The notes beneath the pieces are model-generated. The model was not told the origin of the DNA and did not search any database. It was given only the letters and a program-made list of their open reading frames with translations. A program made the position numbers and the translations under genes. Source: Pedobacter kyonggii (GTDB lineage Bacteria; Bacteroidota; Bacteroidia; Sphingobacteriales; Sphingobacteriaceae). Taken from it: 64,000 nt of DNA. Shown one piece after another: positions 26,701 to 34,652 of the stretch. Numbering within the stretch: the first letter of the stretch is position 1; each line of letters starts with the position of its first letter. Location: NCBI RefSeq assembly GCF_004310665.1, contig NZ_SIXF01000006.1, positions 124,001-188,000 on the forward strand, in the 5' to 3' direction.

Positions 26701-27161
26701 TCAGATGACACTGCTTTTTTAGAACTTTCGTTCACAATACTTGCTCCAGGTATTGCTGCTCCGGTTTCATCAGTGATAGTTCCTTTAATATCCAGTTTTT
26801 GCGGTAATGCTTTTTTGGTAATTACAATGGTGTGCTGTTCAATGGCATAGCTTAGCGGCAGGTTTTCAAGACTTTTATCCATTACCTGCTGTATGGTCAT
26901 ATCTTTTACCGTTACATTGAAAGTTCCGGCCTCACCGATCATTTCGTTGTTGTACAAAAAATCATATCCGCTCTGCTTTTTAATTTCCTGAAAAATCTCT
27001 TTTAATGAAGCTCCTTTTAGCGAGAAGTTTATCTTCTGCGCATAAAGGGATGCCCTTACCTGGATGCAGAAGATTAATAATACGGCAATCGTTAGTCGCA
27101 TCACTTTAAGTGGTTTTAGCAAGGAACTCAGCCTGGTTCTTTTTAAATAAAAAAAATTCAT
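23790..27161 (-). CDS. SusC-type TonB-dependent receptor with N-terminal STN signalling domain
   Basis: A 1123-residue transporter. After the signal peptide (to about SLYAQ, residue 41) there is a secretin/TonB short N-terminal domain (residues 43-115, FSLKGASLKEIFQEIKKQSG), which in this class contacts the FecR anti-sigma factor. A carboxypeptidase-regulatory-like domain (about 124-195, GAAIPGASIVNES), the VVIVGYGTQRKANVTGA segment, the plug and the barrel (ending FIFGLSIKLK) follow. It forms the uptake complex with the downstream SusD and is expected to report ligand binding to the FecR and ECF sigma factor encoded next to it. Confidence 0.95.
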   Translation of the reverse strand: MNFFYLKRTRLSSLLKPLKVMRLTIAVLLIFCIQVRASLYAQKINFSLKGASLKEIFQEIKKQSGYDFLYNNEMIGEAGTFNVTVKDMTIQQVMDKSLENLPLSYAIEQHTIVITKKALPQKLDIKGTITDETGAAIPGASIVNESSKKAVSSDDMGRFSIVAFAGDKIKVRMVGYEDYNFTIGDQTTYTISLKPSTVGLNDVVIVGYGTQRKANVTGAISQVDAKVLADRPITAVSTGLQGTITGLTTIGGSGQPGATHSALRIRGTGTTNNPNPFVLIDGIPGDMNWINPDDIESVTVLKDAASSSIYGSRAANGVILVTTKKGKFNQKAVISYNGYYGFQTPTRLPKMLGSVDYMTLLGEAQINAGLPKSYTDAQVEVARNGSDPNYFANTNWTDALIKDYAPQQNHSINVQGGSSDFNYYFSYGRENQDGLIAGDQYKFAKNNARIKLSALKLLSLLDVDVNLGYLDRNQNQPAADTEGGGGAIYTAFTSSPLTPVRFTTGTWGYGGGSSNPLAIATDGGFNNFFSKEFTSNITGTLHLLKGLDLKSQYGLIASSQKRRTFNRRIDYYNPVTDKIIYTTNPNNSLREVATTTTLQNFSMQADYSLNLGEHHIKLLGGYQQETYRFDAFSAAKTNLVSDEVPVLNVGSLNPTATGDAYQYALQSLFSRVNYDYAGKYLLEFNMRYDGSSRYAPGKKWGVFPSVSAGWRFSEESFIKENSRAWFSDGKIRASYGSLGNQYGADGPAYSEWYPYIKVLTSVGTMPIGNILTTGFAQTILSNPLLRWEKATMLNVGMDLAFFNNRLTFTGDIFNKKTVDIQLKVPQPDVIGLTVPDQNAGAISNKGYELSLGWNDKIGNFKYGITGQFFDIKNTVTDLGGVPPTIGDRIRQVGQPLDAFYGYRTDGLAQEADFTKDGAGKYVPKFPIFAADAGKVAPGDLKYRDLNGDGLISADLDREVIGDAYPRYNYSFRLDAAYHNFDLSVFLQGVGMANGYITGVGLHAYNADAAFPQEVHMDRWTPQNTGGSYPRFVYKDTRNTGRLADYWLQDAAYLRVKNLQLGYTIPGNFLQKIHIDRLRVYASADNLFTDTNFFYAYDPESQATSGGLYPQVKTFIFGLSIKLK

Positions 27162-27216
27162 TTTGTATCGTTTGTTTAGTGGGTGGTTAATCCGTTTTGT
27201 TGTTTAGGGCAAAAAT

Positions 27217-28335
27217 TTAGTTGATAACTGTTACCCTCCTTTCTGCGATGTTGAATTTTACCGTTCCAGTAAGACTGAGCACTTTTAGTACCTCAGAAAT
27301 ATCTTTAAACTTAGATATCGAACCTGTGTATGATAATTTGTTATTATGGGTATTGTATACAATATCTATGTCGTACCATCTCGAAATTTTGCGCATTACT
27401 GATGATAAATTTTCTTCATTAAACTGGAAATATCCATTCTTCCAAGCCATGGTCTGTTCTATATCTGCTTTGTTCACGGTAAACTTGTTTTCATATAAAA
27501 CTCCTTCTTCACCAGGTTTAAGATAGGTAGCGGCTGAAGCTGATATGAGCATCACTTTTCCTTCCAATAGCGTTGTTTTAATAAAAGCTTCGTCTTTATA
27601 GGCCATTATATTAAAATGTGTACCGAGTACCTTTAGCTTCATATCCTGCGCTTTTACATAAAAAGGCATTTGTTTATTCTTTGCTACCTCAAAATAGGCC
27701 TCACCATCGAGCTCTACCTCACGACTATTGCCCGTAAACCGCGTTGGAAAGCGGATGGAGCTGGCAGCATTTAGCCAAACTTTAGAACCATCAGGAAGTA
27801 TAAGGGAATATTGCCCTCCTCTTGGAATCGATACCGTATTAAGCGCCACTTCTTGTGATGCTTCGGAAATAACATCGTAAGCCAACATTCCATCAGCGGT
27901 TTTATTGATGGTGGTACCACTTTCGGAAGCTATTTGTCCTTGAGCAGCAGTATTTAGTACAATCTGTTGTCCGTTGCCAAGTGTAAGTATGGCTTTATCG
28001 GAACCAGGTTTGATCGTTTTTGCATGGTTTAATACCACCACATTCTTCTCTCTTTTATGGTTAGTATTGAAGTAAAAAACCGCTGAGATAATAAAAATCA
28101 ATATCGCTGCTGCTGCAGCTATCCTCGTCCATAGTTTAAATGATTTTATAGGCTTGCGTTCACCAGCCGTTTCCATAATCTGCAAGAATATGCGTTCGGC
28201 TTGCTTGCCACCAGGCTTTGTGCTTTCAATCAGTTCGAAATCATCTTCATAAGCATTTAAACTTTCTATTTCTTCTGGTGTACACTTTCCTTGAAGTGAT
28301 TTTTGATAGAGAATAATATATTCCTGTTTTGTCAT
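27217..28335 (-). CDS. FecR family anti-sigma factor
   Basis: A 372-residue single-span inner-membrane protein. The cytoplasmic N-terminus (residues 1-68) binds sigma; one membrane helix lies at 71-90 (RIAAAAAILIFIISAVFYF). The periplasmic FecR domain follows (VSIPRGGQYSLILPDGSKV, LDGEAYFEVAKNK, VLGTHFNIMAY) and a C-terminal STN-like/DUF4974 region (ENLSSVMRKISRWYDIDI). It lies 55 bp upstream of the STN-type susC on the same strand and divergent from the ECF sigma gene. It should hold that sigma factor inactive until the receptor is loaded. Confidence 0.94.
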   Translation of the reverse strand: MTKQEYIILYQKSLQGKCTPEEIESLNAYEDDFELIESTKPGGKQAERIFLQIMETAGERKPIKSFKLWTRIAAAAAILIFIISAVFYFNTNHKREKNVVVLNHAKTIKPGSDKAILTLGNGQQIVLNTAAQGQIASESGTTINKTADGMLAYDVISEASQEVALNTVSIPRGGQYSLILPDGSKVWLNAASSIRFPTRFTGNSREVELDGEAYFEVAKNKQMPFYVKAQDMKLKVLGTHFNIMAYKDEAFIKTTLLEGKVMLISASAATYLKPGEEGVLYENKFTVNKADIEQTMAWKNGYFQFNEENLSSVMRKISRWYDIDIVYNTHNNKLSYTGSISKFKDISEVLKVLSLTGTVKFNIAERRVTVIN

Positions 28336-28496
28336 GTAAAGCGCTTTTCATCATAGAGCCATAACTCCACCCACACACACATACTTTTTAAAAAAAAATA
28401 TTTAACCAGCCTAAAATGATTGAGAATTAAGGTATCGGTCAAAATATTTATATTAGCTTAACAAATTCTTTATCTTGATCAATGAACTTTGCATAA

Positions 28497-29159
28497 ATGA
28501 AACCTATCCATCTAGAGGCAGACGAGCGCGAATTATGGGAGGCCATTAAATTCGGAAATCAAAAAGCATTTAAAATATTATTTGATCGGTACTTTCCTAC
28601 CTTGATAGCTACAGCTTCGCACTATTTGCAGGATGAAAATGAGTGCGAAAACCTTGTACAGGATATTTTTCTTAATGTATGGTTCAAAAGAGAAGTGCTC
28701 GAGATCAGGGATTTTAAAAGTTACCTTAAAGCTGCAGCAAGGTATCATGTGTATAAAGTGATCAGAAGTAAAAAATTAGCAAGAAATGTAATTTTTACGG
28801 ATGAAAATCTAGAAAACGAATCTGCCTATGCCGTTAATAATGGTGAGGAATGGCTCAATGTATCGGCGCTAAAAACACAGATTAGCAGATATTTACGAAT
28901 GTTACCTAAACGTTGCAGGGAAATTTTCTTAATGAGCAGGGAAGAAAATTTAACAAATAGCGAAATTGCCGAGAAACTTAATATTTCTAAACGAAGCGTC
29001 GAGAATCAGATAACCGCAGCACTTCATCACCTGCGGGTTAATATCAAAAACTATCTCTTTATTAGCGGATTGGTTTATTTTCATGCGGCACAAAATCCTC
29101 CAACAGACAAAAATATTCATTTCCTCGTTGAGTCGCTATTGTTGTACCCGCTGATTTAG
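28497..29159 (+). CDS. ECF RNA polymerase sigma factor (SusC/FecR-linked)
   Basis: A 220-residue sigma-70 family protein of the ECF type. Region 2 is seen in AFKILFDRYFPTLI and NLVQDIFLNVWFKRE, and region 4 in LRMLPKRCREIFLMSREENLTNSEIAEKLNISKRSVENQIT. A short hydrophobic tail (LFISGLVYFHAA...) is common in Bacteroidota members. It is divergent from fecR with 161 bp between the two start codons, whereas most such sigma genes precede fecR on the same strand. It most likely activates the fecR-susC-susD unit. Confidence 0.93.
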   Translation: MKPIHLEADERELWEAIKFGNQKAFKILFDRYFPTLIATASHYLQDENECENLVQDIFLNVWFKREVLEIRDFKSYLKAAARYHVYKVIRSKKLARNVIFTDENLENESAYAVNNGEEWLNVSALKTQISRYLRMLPKRCREIFLMSREENLTNSEIAEKLNISKRSVENQITAALHHLRVNIKNYLFISGLVYFHAAQNPPTDKNIHFLVESLLLYPLI

Positions 29160-29168
29160 TTTAATGAA

Positions 29169-29366
29169 TCAGTTTTCATGCTCTCCAGCCTCGCCGGTCA
29201 ATATCCTTTCCATTTCTATCATCATCTGTTCGGCCAGGCGTTGTTTAGCTTGCAATTTCGACAGGTAAGCATCTGCAAATGTTACTTCAAGTTCGTCCAT
29301 AATAAAAGCATATTTTGCCTTAAGTTCTATAAGATCAATCTGAAGTTTCTTGGAAAGATTTTGCAT
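29169..29366 (-). CDS. Small coiled-coil hypothetical protein
   Basis: A 65-residue, highly charged and helical protein (MQNLSKKLQIDLIELKAKYAF...), with heptad-like leucines through residue 55 and no membrane segment. It converges on the sigma factor gene, 9 bp from its stop. No family is recognised. The spacer 29367-29642 beyond it shows no further gene. Confidence 0.5.
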   Translation of the reverse strand: MQNLSKKLQIDLIELKAKYAFIMDELEVTFADAYLSKLQAKQRLAEQMMIEMERILTGEAGEHEN

Positions 29367-29642
29367 AGTACAAAGCTAAAAAAAGGGATGCTATAATTCT
29401 GGATAAAGGTTTTATTTTTCTTTCTAAAAAAATACACTAAATAGACAAATCCGTTAAAACAATCTCCTAATTCTTTCGTTTATAAATTGATTCCGGCGTG
29501 GTTTCCGGAATAGTTTGTTTGGTTAGTTGATTAGGGATCACCCCCAAAGTGAATCCCTTTTCTTTTTTACAAAGCTTTTTATTGATTGAGCATAGTTTCC
29601 AGGCAATATTTTCTAAATTGAGCCTTTCAAACCGATTATACA

Positions 29643-30614
29643 ATGGAAGAAATCAGATGGGGCATTATTGGTTGTGGGGATGTGACCGAAGTAAAAAGTG
29701 GACCAGCATTTAATAAGGTAAACGATTCTAAATTGGTGGCCGTAATGCGCCGCGATGGTACAAAAGCTGCCGATTATGCCAAACGGCATCTAGTACCTAA
29801 ATGGTATGACAATGCCGCTCAACTGATTAACGATCCTGAAGTTAATGCTATTTACATTGCTACTCCACCCCTACAGCACGAAGCTTATACCATTGAAGCC
29901 TTAAAAGCCGACAAACCGGTATATGTAGAAAAACCCATGACTTTAGATGCTAGTGCTGCTCAACGTATGACTGATGCTGCCAATCAGCTAAATGTGAAGC
30001 TTTGCGTGGCCCATTATCGCCGCGCACAACCAATGTTCTTAAAGGTTAAAGAACTATTGGCTGCACATACCATTGGCGACATTCGTTTAGTTAGGTTAAA
30101 AATGCTCCAGCCGCCTAACCCTGCGCTAATTGCCAAAACAGCTGATAATTGGCGAATCAATCCAGCTATTTCTGGTGGTGGTTTATTTCATGATCTGGCT
30201 CCTCATCAATTAGATCTTATGACTTATTATTTCGGTGCTGTAAAAAATGCCATCGGCGTTGCCACCAGGCAACAGGAAAACACTGGGGTTGATGATCTGG
30301 TTGCAGGAAATATCCTTTTCGAAAATGGTGTTGTTTTCAGCGGTACCTGGTGTTTCTCTGTTGCCGCACAAGATGAAGCCGATATTTGTGTAGTTTATGG
30401 TTCAAAAGGTAACATCAGTTTTCCGATGTTTGGCAATAAAATCACCGTTACTACCGATCGAAAAGAAGAATTTATATTTGAGCCTTTGCAGCATGTGCAA
30501 CAACCCATGATTGAAAAAGTAGTTAATTATTTTTTAGGCAAAGGGCAAAATCCGTGTAGTGGAGAAGATGCGTTGATTACCATGAAGTTAATGGATGATT
30601 TTACGCGGAAGTAA
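29643..30614 (+). CDS. Gfo/Idh/MocA family NAD(P)-dependent oxidoreductase
   Basis: A 323-residue cytoplasmic enzyme. The Rossmann loop IRWGIIGCGDVTEV begins at residue 3, the EKPMTLD motif (about residue 95, catalytic Lys region) and the GGGLFHDLAPHQLDLMTY motif are those of the Gfo/Idh/MocA family. Members oxidise or epimerise sugars, inositols and biliverdin. The substrate is not evident. No partner gene is adjacent; a truncated ABC-transporter sequence follows 17 bp after the stop. Confidence 0.9.
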   Translation: MEEIRWGIIGCGDVTEVKSGPAFNKVNDSKLVAVMRRDGTKAADYAKRHLVPKWYDNAAQLINDPEVNAIYIATPPLQHEAYTIEALKADKPVYVEKPMTLDASAAQRMTDAANQLNVKLCVAHYRRAQPMFLKVKELLAAHTIGDIRLVRLKMLQPPNPALIAKTADNWRINPAISGGGLFHDLAPHQLDLMTYYFGAVKNAIGVATRQQENTGVDDLVAGNILFENGVVFSGTWCFSVAAQDEADICVVYGSKGNISFPMFGNKITVTTDRKEEFIFEPLQHVQQPMIEKVVNYFLGKGQNPCSGEDALITMKLMDDFTRK

Positions 30615-30631
30615 ACTAAAACATTGTATTG

Positions 30632-30877
30632 GCTACTTACCGCCTTAAATCAACGAAGAAGAGGGTTATTGAAGCATTACGAAAAGCCTCAGCTACAGCA
30701 CTCATTTCCAAAGCTACCCAGGGAATTGATACCGTATTGGGTGAAAATGGGATGAAGCTATCTGGAGGCGAAAAACAGCGGATCTCCATCGCAAGGGCCT
30801 TATTGAGAAAACCAAGATTGTTGATCTTTGATGAGATTACTATGTATTCACTAAAACCATATACTTCAGCTAATTAA
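30632..30877 (+). pseudogene. Fragment of an ABC transporter ATP-binding domain
   Basis: An 82-codon open stretch that opens at a TTG (30629) and encodes the middle of an exporter-type nucleotide-binding domain: [20 protein letters not shown], the signature [16 protein letters not shown] and Walker B RLLIFDE. The Walker A half and membrane domain upstream, and the D-loop and H-loop downstream, are absent (DEIT is followed by MYSLKPY instead of a SALD-type D-loop). It has no proper start codon. It is read as a relic left by deletion or recombination. Confidence 0.75.
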
Positions 30878-31241
30878 GCAAACCAACAACAACAAAAAAA
30901 TTGGAGTGCAGGACCGCTGCATCAAACCAGCTTGGTTCCCGTGTTGCGCTTTTACGCTTCGGTTTCGTACCTCAACCTGCAGGGTAATGCTTCACCCGCG
31001 ACTAAATGGCTAAAACTGCATTTCATTTTTGGGGTTTGCAAGGTGCAAAACGCTGTTCATAAACCTGATTGACGGGAAAAGCGCCCGATTCTTCATCGGG
31101 ACTTGTACCAAAAGCAGGGCTGCAAACCGCCAAGAATTACTGCCCTTCCGTTTCCAAACAAAAATGGACGTAGCCTATTGATCATCTAAATTTTGTTTAA
31201 AATGTCACCCCGTAACTATAAAAAAAATTGCTATACGCTAC
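30878..31241. other. GC-richer spacer beside the ABC fragment, probable relic or dispersed repeat
   Basis: Between about 30905 and 31160 the base composition is clearly richer in GC than the surrounding AT-rich DNA. It contains short palindromes, including CCCGAT/ATCGGG (31084-31089 / 31095-31100). No reading frame gives a recognisable protein. It may be a repeat unit or debris of the event that truncated the ABC gene. Confidence 0.4.
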
Positions 31242-31823
31242 CTAAAGTTTTGAAAGCAAAAGTTTTACCGAGGCTCTTTTTTGATAGTTGGGATCGAAAT
31301 GAACATATTTAATTTTACCTGAACGATCAATGATATAGGTTGCAGGAACGGGTAAAGTATGTCGGGTATTCCCATTGTTGTCTTCTAAATTTATACCATA
31401 GCCCTTGTATTTGGTAAAGGTTGCTTCGTCCATCATAAAGTTGACATTGTAGGCTTTCATAATCTCATCGTCTTTATCCTGAAGGATAGAAAAATCAGCG
31501 CTCGTTTTTTTGATGGTTTTATCGATATTTTCTTTCGTTTCGGGCGTAACACCGATCACGTAAGCATCTCTCCCGCTTAATAAACTTAAAGAATCTTGAA
31601 GTTCTTTAATGTGTTTATTACAATAAGGGCACCATTGACCGCGATAAAAGAATAATACCACAGAACGATGTACTTTAAGTGCGCTTTTCAAACTCACGGT
31701 TTTACCATTTTGATCCGTTCCGCTAAACATAGGCGCTTTATCACCTTCTTTTAAACCCTTTTGTGCTTTTGTTTGCAGCGATAATACAACAACTAATGCC
31801 GTAAATAAGATAATCCTTTTCAT
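31242..31823 (-). CDS. Exported AhpC/TSA-type peroxiredoxin-like protein
   Basis: A 193-residue protein with a Sec signal peptide (MKRIILFTALVVVLSLQTKA). The thioredoxin-fold redoxin domain follows, with LKEGDKAPMFSGTDQNGKTV and the active-site segment FFYRGQWCPYCNKH (Cys65 and Cys68), then PVPATYIIDRSGKIKYVHFD. The RGxWCPYC form is that of the peroxiredoxin-like/TlpA-like bacterial thiol oxidoreductases. It likely reduces peroxides or disulfides in the periplasm. It is the last gene of a sigma / anti-sigma / redox unit. Confidence 0.87.
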   Translation of the reverse strand: MKRIILFTALVVVLSLQTKAQKGLKEGDKAPMFSGTDQNGKTVSLKSALKVHRSVVLFFYRGQWCPYCNKHIKELQDSLSLLSGRDAYVIGVTPETKENIDKTIKKTSADFSILQDKDDEIMKAYNVNFMMDEATFTKYKGYGINLEDNNGNTRHTLPVPATYIIDRSGKIKYVHFDPNYQKRASVKLLLSKL

Positions 31824-31881
31824 TTTGTCTTTATGTTTTTTCCGCTTAGTCGAAACAGCAGCATTAACCTTACAGTTAAAA

Positions 31882-32148
31882 TTAATTTTTATTTATTTCT
31901 TTTTCAATCTTCTCGTTTAATGTTTTTTTAAAGGCTTCATCCAGTTTAAAATCGTTGTTTTCAAAACCTACAAACACCTTATTAATCAATATACTCTGCT
32001 GCTGATAAATTTTGCATACCGAGCAACCTGCCAGATGTACGTGCAATTGTAGTGTTTCGGCAGCCGTAATTTTTCCGGCAATTCTTTTTTCGATCAAAAA
32101 AGTAGCTTGTCTACAATTATAGATTATATTTTTTAGCGCGTTCGTCAT
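31882..32148 (-). CDS. Zinc-finger anti-sigma factor (ZAS-like)
   Basis: An 88-residue soluble protein with the HxxxCxxC zinc motif HLAGCSVC near residue 40, preceded by a conserved upstream Cys (IYNCRQATFLIEK). This is the layout of zf-HC2 anti-sigma factors that bind ECF sigma and respond to thiol stress. No membrane helix follows. The start lies 1 nt after the sigma stop codon (TGATATG), which strongly suggests coupled translation and a sigma/anti-sigma pair. Confidence 0.85.
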   Translation of the reverse strand: MTNALKNIIYNCRQATFLIEKRIAGKITAAETLQLHVHLAGCSVCKIYQQQSILINKVFVGFENNDFKLDEAFKKTLNEKIEKEINKN

Positions 32149-32149
32149 A

Positions 32150-32740
32150 TCAGTTCCAGTTTTTCTGAAGGCAGGCCCTCAGGTTAAGTTTTGTGCGGTG
32201 CATAATCACCCAGAAATTAGCCGTGCTGAGTTTTAATTCGGTACAAATTAGCTCCGATGCAAGATCATCCATGTGTTTCATCGAAAATACAGAAAACCAT
32301 AAGCCAGGGAGTTTGGCCAAACAATCGTTCAATATAGCCCCCAACTCTTTCACCATTAAAGGGTTATCTACTTCCAATCCAAATGCTCGCGGATAATCTT
32401 TTTCCGTCCAATGCCCTGATTCTGCATCAAAAAAATCCTGCACTGTTTCTTCTGCACTTATTACCTTTAAATTATTGGAAGAACGTTTTCGGTAAAAATC
32501 GGCTATTTTATTTTTAAGGATTGCTGTTAGCCAGGTTTTCTCTTTACTATTCCCCTCGAAACCGTCTAATCTTTGCAAACCTGCCAAAAAAGTATCCTGA
32601 ACCAAATCTTTGGCTACATCTTCATCTCTTATTCTCGACATGGCAAAGCCGTACAGGTAATCGGCATATTTTTCTACCCAGCTCAATGGATCTGAATGAA
32701 GGCTCTTGACTGTATATTCCTTATCCGTTTCGTTTTGCAT
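32150..32740 (-). CDS. ECF RNA polymerase sigma factor (ZAS-linked)
   Basis: A 196-residue sigma-70 family protein. Region 2 is clear (YLYGFAMSRIRDEDVAKDLVQDTFLAGLQ and KTWLTAILKNKIADFYRKR, quoted here as separate pieces of the domain). Region 4 reads KLPGLWFSVFSMKHMDDLASELICTELKLSTANFWVIMHRTK (residues about 143-185), the form with ...STANFWVIMHR typical of this ECF group. It is followed by its presumptive zinc anti-sigma and by the peroxiredoxin-like gene, pointing to an oxidative or thiol stress response. The 214-bp spacer upstream presumably holds its own promoter. Confidence 0.92.
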   Translation of the reverse strand: MQNETDKEYTVKSLHSDPLSWVEKYADYLYGFAMSRIRDEDVAKDLVQDTFLAGLQRLDGFEGNSKEKTWLTAILKNKIADFYRKRSSNNLKVISAEETVQDFFDAESGHWTEKDYPRAFGLEVDNPLMVKELGAILNDCLAKLPGLWFSVFSMKHMDDLASELICTELKLSTANFWVIMHRTKLNLRACLQKNWN

Positions 32741-32954
32741 CTTTTGGTATTATCTTATATAAATATACTGCTTAATTGCTTTGTCGTACGAAATGAAACA
32801 TCCTTACAAATTATTTTATGTTTTTATAGGGGCTCATGTCGTTAAAACAACTAAACAGATTGGCTCAAAGAAAAAGATAAAAAAATCAATCGTATTTAAA
32901 GTAATTTCTAAAGTTGTACGTCTACAGCTCCAACAAACCTAAAAACTTTTCTAT

Positions 32955-33185
32955 ATGATAGCCGTTTTCAAAACAAATGTATCCACGGATAACGAGTTAA
33001 ACGTAATCAGCCCATTGCTGAACAGCCAGTTCAAAGAAATTAAATGGAATATCGATTTATGGGATTCGGATAAAATCCTCAGGGTTGATTCGGCAAGAGA
33101 TTGGACAAAAGAAATCACCGAACTCTTTAACAGTATTGGTTTGCGCTGTATTAACCTCGAAATTTTTCATTCTGAGCCTTTTTAA
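32955..33185 (+). CDS. Small HMA-like fold protein without metal cysteines
   Basis: A 76-residue protein (MIAVFKTNVSTDNELNVISP). The pattern VFKTNV, then NIDLWDSDKILRVDS, then an amphipathic helix and CINLEIF, resembles the beta-alpha-beta fold of heavy-metal-associated domains, but the metal-binding CxxC motif is missing. Similar small proteins are common in Bacteroidota; their role is not known. It lies upstream of the molybdenum-cofactor cluster but is separated from it by a repeat-rich spacer. Confidence 0.6.
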   Translation: MIAVFKTNVSTDNELNVISPLLNSQFKEIKWNIDLWDSDKILRVDSARDWTKEITELFNSIGLRCINLEIFHSEPF

Positions 33186-33230
33186 GCCTAACATTGAAAT
33201 TTCCGGTAATTATTACGGATTGTATTCTAG

Positions 33231-33403
33231 TGGTGCCAGATATACTATCTGACTGCATAAACATTGATCGAAAAATATCTTTTTGGTGGTGTCAGATATT
33301 ACTATCTGACACTTTATCTCGTTCTCAAAGATAATAAGCATTGGAGTTGCTATTGCAATTCCACATTGGAATTTACCTTATCAGTCAGATGGCAACATCT
33401 GAC
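33231..33403. repeat. Three copies of a GTCAGAT...ATCTGAC palindrome
   Basis: Copies lie at 33231-33256 (TGGTGCCAGATA...TATCTGACTGC), 33287-33312 (TGGTGTCAGATA...TATCTGACAC) and 33384-33403 (GTCAGAT...ATCTGAC). The arms are the same but the centres differ. All are in the 348-bp spacer before the XdhC gene, which contains no gene. Confidence 0.8.
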
Positions 33404-33533
33404 TGCACAAATAGAGTCAAAAAAATCCAAGTTTTTTATTCGTAATATCTCTTTAAAGGTTACATCTTCCTTTTGCTTTGGCTATTTGTAATAGATTATC
33501 ATTAAATTGCATCATCTATTGCATCAATCTCTA

Positions 33534-34649
33534 ATGAAAGAAATTACCGATATCATAAAGGCATATCAAAAAGCAACGAAGGAAAAGAAAAAAACAGCAC
33601 TTGCAACGGTAGTTAAGGTAGAGGGTTCTTCTTATCGTAGACCTGGTGCCAGGATGCTGATTACTGAAGATGGCCAGTTAACAGGTGCCATTAGTGGCGG
33701 TTGCTTAGAAGGTGATGCGTTGCGAAAAGCACTTTCGGCAATTGTACAGCAAGAAAACAAGCTCATTACTTACGATACCACAGATGAAGATGATGCCAAA
33801 TTTGGTGTTCAGCTGGGCTGCAATGGTATTGTGCATATTTTGTTCGAGCCAATTATAAAAGAAGATGAGTTAAATCCCATTGCCATTTTAACTGCGTTGC
33901 AAAGCAAAAGGGAAAATGCAGTTTTGGCAACACTTTTTTCTCTAACAGATAAACTGCAGTTGGGTACAGCCATGCTTTTTAGAAACGAACCTATCTTGTC
34001 TAAAATTCCCAAGGCAATCTTCGATAAAACAATTAAAGATATTCTTGAAGTTTCTGAACATAAGACTACAACATTTAAAGTGTATGAGCACAATAACCAA
34101 CAGATTGATGCTTTTATTGAGTTTATCCAACCCCCAATCTCATTAATTATAGCAGGCGCAGGCAATGATGCACAGCCTTTAGCCGAAATGGCTTACCTTT
34201 TAGGCTGGGAAGTAACTATGATAGATGGAAGGCCTACACATGCTACGCCACAACGTTTTGCAAATGCGATCAAGGTTTTGGTGAGCAAGCCAGAAAATGT
34301 GTTAGCTCAAATTCAGATAGATGAACAAACGGCTTTTGTTTTGATGACGCATAATTACAACTACGACCTCGAACTACTCAAGTATCTATTGGGCACAAAC
34401 GCTCCATATATCGGTACACTGGGGCCAAAGAAAAAGCTAATCAGGATGTTAGATGAACTGGATTTGGCAACACCAGCAAACCAAATACGTGTACATGGTC
34501 CGGTCGGACTGGATATTGGTGCAGAAACTGCAGAAGAAATCGCCATTTCTATCCTCGCCGAAATTAAATCTGTTTTTACAGGTGCTTCGGCTATGTTTTT
34601 AAAAGAGAAGAAAAAACCGATCCATGTTTACGAATTAAAAAACAATTAA
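33534..34649 (+). CDS. XdhC/CoxI family protein, molybdoenzyme maturation
   Basis: The ATG at 33534 (MKEITDIIKAYQKATKE) is preferred over an in-frame ATG 27 bp upstream, giving 371 residues. The N-terminal XdhC_CoxI domain has KVEGSSYRRPGARMLITEDG and GAISGGCLEGD; the C-terminal XdhC_C domain is Rossmann-like (LIIAGAGNDAQPLAEMAYLLGW). XdhC proteins deliver and sulfurate the molybdenum cofactor for xanthine-dehydrogenase-type enzymes. It is the first gene of the Moco cluster, so such an enzyme is expected elsewhere in the genome. Confidence 0.92.
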   Translation: MKEITDIIKAYQKATKEKKKTALATVVKVEGSSYRRPGARMLITEDGQLTGAISGGCLEGDALRKALSAIVQQENKLITYDTTDEDDAKFGVQLGCNGIVHILFEPIIKEDELNPIAILTALQSKRENAVLATLFSLTDKLQLGTAMLFRNEPILSKIPKAIFDKTIKDILEVSEHKTTTFKVYEHNNQQIDAFIEFIQPPISLIIAGAGNDAQPLAEMAYLLGWEVTMIDGRPTHATPQRFANAIKVLVSKPENVLAQIQIDEQTAFVLMTHNYNYDLELLKYLLGTNAPYIGTLGPKKKLIRMLDELDLATPANQIRVHGPVGLDIGAETAEEIAISILAEIKSVFTGASAMFLKEKKKPIHVYELKNN

Positions 34650-34652
34650 ACA

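Noticed and set aside
33231-33403. Repeats before the Moco cluster as a possible CRISPR array
   Set aside because: Only three units, each a palindrome with variable centre and irregular spacing, and no cas genes in the window.
33186-33533. A Moco riboswitch before the XdhC gene
   Set aside because: The spacer consists mainly of palindromic repeats and no structure of the known Moco RNA type was recognised.
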